A stretch of DNA of 64,000 bases from positions 11,897,151-11,961,150 of the forward strand of contig NC_003071.7 of the NCBI RefSeq assembly GCF_000001735.4. The letters run 5' to 3'. Within the stretch, counting starts at the first letter, position 1; every line of letters begins with the position of its first letter. A model generated the notes under the pieces. The model did not search any database and had not been told where the DNA came from. It saw nothing but the letters and a program-made list of their open reading frames with translations. This document shows, piece after piece, positions 57,200 to 64,000 of this stretch. The position numbers and the translations under genes were made by a program. Source of the stretch: Arabidopsis thaliana (lineage: Eukaryota > Streptophyta > Magnoliopsida > Brassicales > Brassicaceae).

Positions 57200-59281
57200 T
57201 TATTTTCTCTTCTATTTTGAGAATTTAATTATACAAATAAGACTGATGTGTTGATTCTTTTGGTGTCTATATTTATGAAGACGTATGTAATGCAAAAGTA
57301 TGTGTTATTTTCTATGCTTTTTTATTCAAATTTTTAGTTTTGGATAACTCTTCTTTATTGCTTTTATTCAGGGTTGTTTTTGACCAATTTCTGACTAAAT
57401 TCATGGTCGAAAATTGGACAGTTTTCTTGTAGTAGAAAAACAAGAAAATGTTAAGTTTGTTACCTCAAGTTCCTATGTAGTGCCGAATAGATGATAACGC
57501 AGTTATATAGTTCGGATTTTATTTTTGGTTGACCAAAATTTTCGGGGTTTTGGTACGTAGATTTTTGAACTACAAACAAAAACAGGCTAAATGAATCATT
57601 TTCCCACCGCCGAGAACCAAACTCCTGGTCTTGAGAGACTCTTCCTTTTGAAGTTACCCACTACAAAAATCAAGCTACTAGCCTTGGATAGGTCGATATA
57701 TTCATTTTATAGGAAAACCAAGAATACCAAATGAAGCATTTTCTTATATTTTCTGTCTTTGCATGGTGAAACTTGAAAGAAAGAAAAAAAAAAGAGAGCA
57801 GAAGAGTAAATTGCTAAATAGAGTGGCAATGGAGGAGGAGTATCATGGATCACGTGAACGATTTCAAGGAAAATGATCGGAAAGAGGGAAATAATTGCAA
57901 ATTTGTGTATGGGCCGTTTTACTTCTTCAAGCCCACTTAAAACTTGCCACCAATTTCAACAAAACCAAATAGTGTTTCCCATTCAGATAGTAAATAGTTA
58001 CTCAAATAACGTTAACATCGAGAAAAAATGAAAAAAAATCTGTAAGCCATTTATCATACAAACAATATTTTTTTCTTATTTTAAGTAGCTGGTTTCTTCA
58101 TGCTTGATTATAAAGATAACCAAATATCACTTTCTTTTTCTTTTCTTTTCAATTAATATCATTAAATAAAAAGAAGAAAAGCTGATACTAATACCAAAAA
58201 AGAGCAAGATATTTCAAAATTTTGTATTATATCGTTTAAAATGTCAGCAATTTGTTTGCATAATTAAGAAAAGCACTAGGCCAAACCTTTGTTCAGATAT
58301 CTAAAGCTTAAACGAACAAAAAAGCTTAAAGTTGAAGTTAGTATTTTTTTTCTTTAAATTATTTTCTATATTGACATTTTTTCACAAGAGTATTGTGAAA
58401 ATAGGCATTGTTTAAAATTTCTAATAGAAATAAAAACTTTTTTACTTCAACTAAGCCCCAAAATAACTTTATATATCCAAAGGAAAAACTTAACTAAAAA
58501 GAAAAAAATCCAAAGGAAAAATATAATATCTGCAAAAATGCCATAGTGCCTTCAAATTTTAAGAAATCCTATTTTCACAATACTTTCTATAAATAATTCT
58601 TTTTATGCAAATTAAGTTTATATTTTTATACAATAATATGATTTTTTTTTCTTAAAAGGTAAAAAAAATGGAATTTTGCTCACTTTTATGTAATTCGTTA
58701 AAGCATTTGGTTTCAGACAAAACAAAAAACAATTCCCAATCCATTTTTTTGTTTCTTTATTTGCGGAACCCAAAGGGTTTGGTTAGAGAGACGTCGTCAC
58801 TTGAGAGCTCTCTCACTCTTGCTACCAAGAAGAGATTCTCCAGTCTCTGTGCGTCTTTCTCTGTGGATCTTACTTCACTCAGATCCAGGTTTGTCTCCTT
58901 CTCTATCTTGTTCTCATCATAACTCGAACTGAGTCTCTTCTCCTGCTTAGTCTTCGTTTAGTTGCTGAGAAAATCTATGAACTTGAAGTTACTCTGTTTC
59001 AGTGTCTCAATAATGCAGAAACTGAAAAAAGTTAGGGTTTTTATGATTTATACTAAGTTACTTAATTAGGAATCACTTCTCACTAGTCACTAAACTGTAA
59101 TTTAGTGAGCTTTTGGAAAAAGTTTAGATTTTTAATAGTGCTTCACTGATTCCTACTATATATAGTAGTCTCTTCACTTATTGGCCTTTTTGTTTTGGTT
59201 GCATTGATTATGGAATCTAAACATTTTATTGTAAAATTTGTAGTTTCTTTGGAACATTTTGTGTTCTTGAGGTGTCAAAGG
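57200..59281. other. Intergenic DNA and ABCG3 5' leader
   Basis: A CACTA-type end lies at 57362-57436. TGGGCC near 57908 and AT-rich sequence follow. A leader exon ending at 58888 (AGATCCAG before GTTTGTCT) is probably joined to an acceptor just before the ABCG3 ATG. Confidence 0.5.
57362..57436 (-). mobile_element. CACTA (En/Spm-like) terminal fragment
   Basis: The reverse complement starts CTACTACAAGAAAACTGTCC, one base off the Arabidopsis CACTA terminus CACTACAAGAAAA. It continues with paired subterminal words TTTTCGACCATGAATTT and CAGAAATTGGTCAAAAA. No opposite end or transposase was found, so a solo end remnant. Confidence 0.45.
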
Positions 59282-62200
59282 ATGGAGGAGATACAGTCTC
59301 AATCGGATTTATACCGTTCGTCTTCGTCTTCTGCAAGTAGTCCTACTAGTAGAGTTCCATCTAGTCACTTTTTCTATGTAAGAAAACCTGGTTCTCTTCG
59401 ACAACCTATATCTTTTGAAGACTCTCCTGAATGGGAAGACACACCTGATGTTGATTTAAGAATGGAAGATGAAGCTGGTGGTGGTGATTCTATTAATGAC
59501 GCTACAACAACGCCTGTTTCTCCTTCGTTGTCGAAGATGAATAGCGGATCAATGGCTTCTCCTCCTGTTCCTGAAGGAGGAGCTGGGACTGGTGTTGTTA
59601 GAAAGATTGCTGGTGCTTCTATTGCTTGGAAAGATTTGACTGTTACTATGAAGGGAAAGAGAAAATATTCTGATAAGGTTGTAAAGAGTTCGAATGGTTA
59701 TGCGTTTCCCGGGACTATGACTGTAATTATGGGTCCTGCAAAATCCGGGAAGTCTACTCTATTGAGGGCTCTTGCTGGTATGTCATTTGTCAGTTTATTC
59801 ATTGTTAGTTTGTTTTTTCATTTGATCTAATCACATCTTTTATAGGAAGATTGCCTCCTTCAGCAAAAATGTACGGTGAGGTGTTTGTGAATGGCTCAAA
59901 GTCACATATGCCTTATGGATCCTATGTGAGTCACTATTGTATATTGTTTTCTTGATCTTTTCTTTTTGGTTTGTAATGTGTTTCTGATTCTTGGTTTGCT
60001 GCATTGCAGGGATTTGTTGAGAGGGAAACACAATTGATTGGTTCACTTACAGTTCGTGAATTCTTGTACTATTCAGCGTTGCTTCAGCTTCCGGGTTTCC
60101 TCTTTCAGAAAAGGAGTGTTGTTGAAGATGCGATACAGGCCATGTCTCTGAGTGATTATGCAAACAAATTGATCGGTGGTCATTGTTACATGAAGGGTCT
60201 TCGAAGTGGTGAAAGAAGACGTGTCTCTATTGCTCGTGAACTTGTGATGCGACCACATATCTTATTCATCGATGAGCCTCTTTATCATCTTGACAGGTTC
60301 TAACCATTTCTAGACTTATGTTATTATTTGCCTTCTACTAAAAGGTAAAATCTTGCATTCTAAAATTGGCTCCTTTGCTCTTTTTATAGTGTTTCGGCAC
60401 TGCTTATGATGGTGACACTAAAAAAGCTTGCAAGTATGGGATGTACTCTTGTATTCACCATTTATCAAAGTAGTACCGAAGTGTTTGGTTTGTTTGATAG
60501 AATCTGCCTTCTATCAAATGGAAACACACTCTTCTTTGGGGAGACACTGGCTTGCTTACAGGTATAAATTGTTTGAACTTGAAAAATTTCTCATATCATG
60601 GCCAAATGATCACTCTCTAAATTATGTTTGCTTGTTATGTGTCTGTCTCCTTGAAGCATTTTTCAAATGCTGGATTCCCGTGCCCGATAATGCAAAGTCC
60701 ATCAGATCATTTTTTGCGGGCTATAAACACAGATTTCGATAGGATTATTGCAATGTGCAAAAACTGGCAGGTGCATACACCATTATACACCTTGAGTTAT
60801 ATGATTTTGTTTCTTTCTAGCTTCTTGTAACGCCAGTTTTCTGATATGAGCTAAATATAAACGACAGGACGATAATGGGGACTTTTCAGCAGTGAACATG
60901 GATACTGCTGTTGCTATTCGCACTCTCGAGGCGACTTATAAATCATCTGCAGATGCTGATTCTGTCGAAGCTATGATAATAAAACTTACCGAAAGGGTAA
61001 TAATTTTCTAATGATAATTTTTGGATCATAGCTTCATAACTGTAAATAGACATGTGTTAGTAAATCAATTTTCTTTTTGTTTCCTATATCATTTGCAGGA
61101 GGGCACACAGCTTAAATCCAAGGGAAAGGCCGGTGCTGCTACACGTGTTGCAGTGCTCACATGGCGATCACTTTTAGTTATGTCAAGAGAATGGAAATAC
61201 TATTGGCTCCGACTTATCCTCTACATGATTCTTACACTTAGTATTGGCACATTATATTCTGGCTTAGGTCACTCTTTGTCTTCTGTTGCAGTAAGTCTTC
61301 TAAACCATTCTCAGCATGTCACATTTGAGTACCAAGAGATGCAATTATCGTTCGGTGTAAATATTTCTTACAGACAAGAGTTGCTGCGGTATTTGTTTTT
61401 GTCTCGTTTGCTTCACTGTTGGGGATTGCTGGAATACCTTCACTTTTAAAAGAAATCAAGGTGACTATTTCTCCTTTTTGATTTCTCTTATCTTTGATCA
61501 CTTCTTCTTTTGAGCTCTGAAGTTTACTTTTTCTTTTAATAGATTTATAGAAGTGAAGCATCGAACCAGCATTCGGGCGCTTTTGTCTTCTTACTAGGGC
61601 AGTTTCTGGGAAGCATACCGTTCTTGTTTCTCATGTCCATTTCCTCAAGTCTTGTGTTCTACTTCATGGTTGGATTAAGAGATGATTTCAGCTTGTTGAT
61701 GTACTTTGTGCTCAACTTCTTCATGTGCCTATTGGTGAACGAAGGATTGATGCTCTTCATTGCTTGCATTTGGCGAGATGTTTACTGGAGCACTTTGACT
61801 CTCATCTCTGTACATGTGAGTTTTTTCTTTCGCACTATTTATCTAATTTAAGATTCATGTTCTTCTACTGTTCTTCTTTTCCTATCTAGGATTTTGCATG
61901 GATTGAATGTTGATTTGGTACACTGACTGCTAGATAGTACTGGATTTACGACTTAGGGAAATTTATGCTCAACAGCGTTCAATGAAATTCACCAACCAGA
62001 ACTAGAATGGTTCTTAACTCAAGTCAATGAGAGCTGAAGTTAGGAGTGATTATATTATTATTAGCTTATAGAACTTGCAACTATTGCTTACTAATCACTT
62101 AGATTAGAAATGAGAGTGATTAGTGCCTGCCTTAAGATTATTCATGCCTTAGGATTTTCATTCTTCATATGCATCATTGCAGGTGATCATGATGCTCGCA

Positions 62201-62632
62201 GCAGGACACTTCAGAATCCGTACCGCCTTGCCCAAACCTGTCTGGACTTACCCGTTTGCTTACATCTCGTTCCACACCTACTCCATTGAGGTTACATAAT
62301 CAACTCTCAAAACAAACAATCTCTGTTTTCTCCCAGGGAAAACTCAAGAACATTCTTGTATGCTTTGAATGTTGTAGGGTCTTTTGGAGAACGAGTACCT
62401 CGGGGAAGTGTTTGCGGTCGGAGAAGTGAGGAGTATATCGGGTTACCAAGCAATCCAAGGAAATTACCAAATATCTCCAGACACAAATGCCAAATGGAGG
62501 AACATGCTTGTGTTGCTAGCGATGGCTTTTGGCTACCGTCTTCTTGTTTATGTTTTACTACGTTTTGGCCTAAACAAGAATGTGTCTGGTCGTTTACTGC
62601 TTAGTCATAAGAAAAATAACAGCTCTAGGTAG
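59282..62632 (+). CDS. ABCG3: ABC transporter G family half-size member 3
   Basis: Eleven exons (59282-59777, 59846-59925, 60010-60296, 60390-60561, 60657-60770, 60868-60996, 61099-61290, 61374-61460, 61543-61815, 62183-62290, 62378-62632) give 730 residues. The start is MEEIQSQSDLYRSS. An in-frame Met at 59195 lies before a probable leader-intron acceptor and was rejected. The N-terminal nucleotide-binding domain has Walker A GPAKSGKST, signature RSGERRRVSIA, Walker B ILFIDEP and a switch region VFTIYQSS. The C-terminal half has about six membrane segments (for example LILYMILTLSIGTLYSGL and FFMCLLVNEGLMLFIACIW). ABCG half-transporters dimerise at the plasma membrane to export lipids, hormones or metabolites; the substrate here is unknown. 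Several catalytic residues deviate from consensus. It matches At2g28070. Confidence 0.94.
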
Positions 62633-63623
62633 ATGAGTGATTGTTTTTAGATAATATAACTTTAGCCTCTTATGTAATTTTGGTAGGTGAAAATGAAAAC
62701 AGTTCAATTCTTTCTTTTTTTTCTAGAAATTTGGGTAGATAACACCTTTTTGAATATTTATATGCATCTTTGGTACTTTTTTAGACTCATTTGGGTTGAA
62801 AAAAAAATATTTTAAGATAAAATAAAATAAACACTTCATTTTTAGTATTATGGCTTATGAATGTTTGTGTTGTTATATTTCTACACTATAAATTGGATGA
62901 TATGTGAACGTGTATGATTTGATTGTATGAATGTTGAATGATATGTAGTACACAAAAAGTATGTAAATAATCTTTAAAAAGTGTAATTGGGACTGGGACC
63001 TTCCCAAAAAATGTCATAATCACTAATGGTTTTTTCTTCTTTTTTTGATGTTATAGAAGAGTGACAAAATAGTGAATCAAATCAAACTTGGAAACTGAGA
63101 GCAGAAGTGCAATAAGAAAACAAAAAAACAAAAATGATGGAATTGAACTAAATTTTGGTTTTGGTTCATTTCAGTTTGACATTTTGATTCCAAATTTAAC
63201 CAAAACCAAACAAGTTGAATTAGTGAAATAAACTTTGAATCCGGTCGGGTTTGAGCCTTGTTTGGAAAATATTGATGATTTGGTATAAAGTTTAGATCTA
63301 ATAAAGCAGTATTGATTGGTAACACACATAATGGTGGAATACCCGTTTTTTAGTGTGACTATGCAAAAAAAAAATTGTCAATCAAAATAATATGCATGAA
63401 TGAGTATATAGTTATTTTATGATATAAAAAGTTATTCGGCCATTCTATAAATGTAACTTTAAAAAAAACAAAGTAAACGGTAATTTGAATTACGTTTTTG
63501 TGAAAGAGTTTTTTTCTTTGGACTTAAAGAAAAAAGTAAATTTAAATTTAAGAGACAGTAGTTTCCCCAAATAAAAAATTTGACAAAAATTCATACATTT
63601 TTTTTTTTTAGTTTTCATAGAAT
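62633..63623. other. Convergent 3' region of ABCG3 and the UGT
   Basis: AT-rich 3' flanks. The minus-strand open frame near 63077-63325 is low-complexity with no domain. Nothing else supported. Confidence 0.5.
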
Positions 63624-64000
63624 TTAAGCTTTCCCATTAGATAAACCAACCTTAGACAAAAGTCCATCAATAAACAAACCTAAATTCATCTCCGAAGAAG
63701 ATCCACTGTTTCTCACCGCACCTTCCAAACTCATTTTAACCCGTCCGATCTTCTCTTTCGAAACACCACACATCAAACGGTTAATATTCCTCCCAACTTC
63801 ATCTCTACCAAAATCACTCTTATCTTCACAAAGATTAATCCCAATCTCCCAATCATCAACCACAAGCTTCCTATTCGTAACCTGATCAGTCAACAATGGA
63901 AAACACAACACAGGAACCTCACACCAAATCGTCTCCAATATCGAGTTCCAACCACAATGTGTCAAAAACCCACCAACACTCTCATGTGACAAAACCGTCA
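63624..64000 (-). CDS. UGT86A2: UDP-glycosyltransferase, UGT86 type (C-terminal part)
   Basis: The minus-strand frame is open from the window edge to a stop at 63624 and covers the last 120-odd residues. The second half of the PSPG signature is present: HESVGGFLTHCGWNSILETI followed by CEVPVLCFPLLTDQ. It includes the catalytic-region HCGWNS and the final Asp-Gln that contacts the sugar. The usual C-terminal helices (LVVDDWEIGINL, then INRLMCGVS and NLGLFIDGLL) follow. Plant family-1 UGTs move a sugar from UDP-sugar to small acceptors; the acceptor is unknown here. UGT86A2 is assigned from position (At2g28080). The 5' portion is outside the window. Confidence 0.85.
   Translation of the reverse strand, partial: TVLSHESVGGFLTHCGWNSILETIWCEVPVLCFPLLTDQVTNRKLVVDDWEIGINLCEDKSDFGRDEVGRNINRLMCGVSKEKIGRVKMSLEGAVRNSGSSSEMNLGLFIDGLLSKVGLSNGKA

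Overview
The window looks like Arabidopsis thaliana nuclear DNA from chromosome 2. It is AT-rich, with short GT..AG introns, long intergenic tracts and plant-specific families. The order of recognisable genes (ATL57, a RING gene, CKS1/CKS2, a PHD gene, BLH8/PNF, CPN60A, three aspartic proteases, a PPR gene, MIR172A, KINbeta3, ABCG3, a UGT86) matches what I recall of the At2g27940-At2g28080 interval. Names come from memory plus protein sequence; no database was searched. Exon limits were derived by hand from splice sites and reading phase. The multi-exon models for which I summed exon lengths close in frame.

Layout. 1-474: broken F-box-associated fragment (-). 0.8-1.6 kb: ATL57 (+), a membrane-anchored RING-H2 E3. 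2.3-6.0 kb: seven-exon RING protein (-). 7-13.7 kb: gene-poor DNA with unresolved bases and a Helitron-like remnant. 13.75-16 kb: tandem CKS1 and CKS2 (-). 16.8-22.6 kb: 19-exon PHD/TDBD/acetyltransferase-like protein related to IDM1 (-). 24.4-26.8 kb: BLH8/PNF homeodomain gene (-). 29.4-32.0 kb: CPN60A, the plastid chaperonin alpha subunit (+). 32.3-33.1 kb: two divergent FBD-domain relics. 33.4-40.3 kb: three tandem CDR1/nepenthesin-like aspartic proteases (-), with an unrelated terminal-exon relic between the first two. 41.1-42.5 kb: intronless PPR gene (-). 42.7-43.1 kb: Ty1/copia polymerase relic (-). 45.75-45.88 kb: MIR172A hairpin (-) in a roughly 10 kb region without protein genes. 53.0-53.5 kb: KINbeta3 (-) with a long spliced 5' leader. 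56.9-57.2 kb: a small secreted-peptide gene (+). 59.3-62.6 kb: ABCG3 (+), a half-size ABC transporter with a degenerate ATP site. 63.6-64.0 kb: C-terminal end of a UDP-glycosyltransferase (-), cut by the window edge.

The genes are independent eukaryotic transcription units, not an operon. Functional themes are ubiquitin ligation (ATL57, the RING gene, F-box relics), cell-cycle control (CKS pair), chromatin and meristem/flowering control (PHD gene, PNF, miR172a), plastid protein folding (CPN60A) and energy signalling (KINbeta3).

The less obvious content is three TA-flanked Stowaway-like MITEs; four short poly(T) insertions bounded by 9-15 bp direct repeats, which look like tiny poly(A) retro-insertions; a duplicated exon pair and a duplicated EAR-type motif in the PHD gene; a possible IDA-like secreted peptide; and a G-box/CCAAT cluster in the gene desert upstream of MIR172A.
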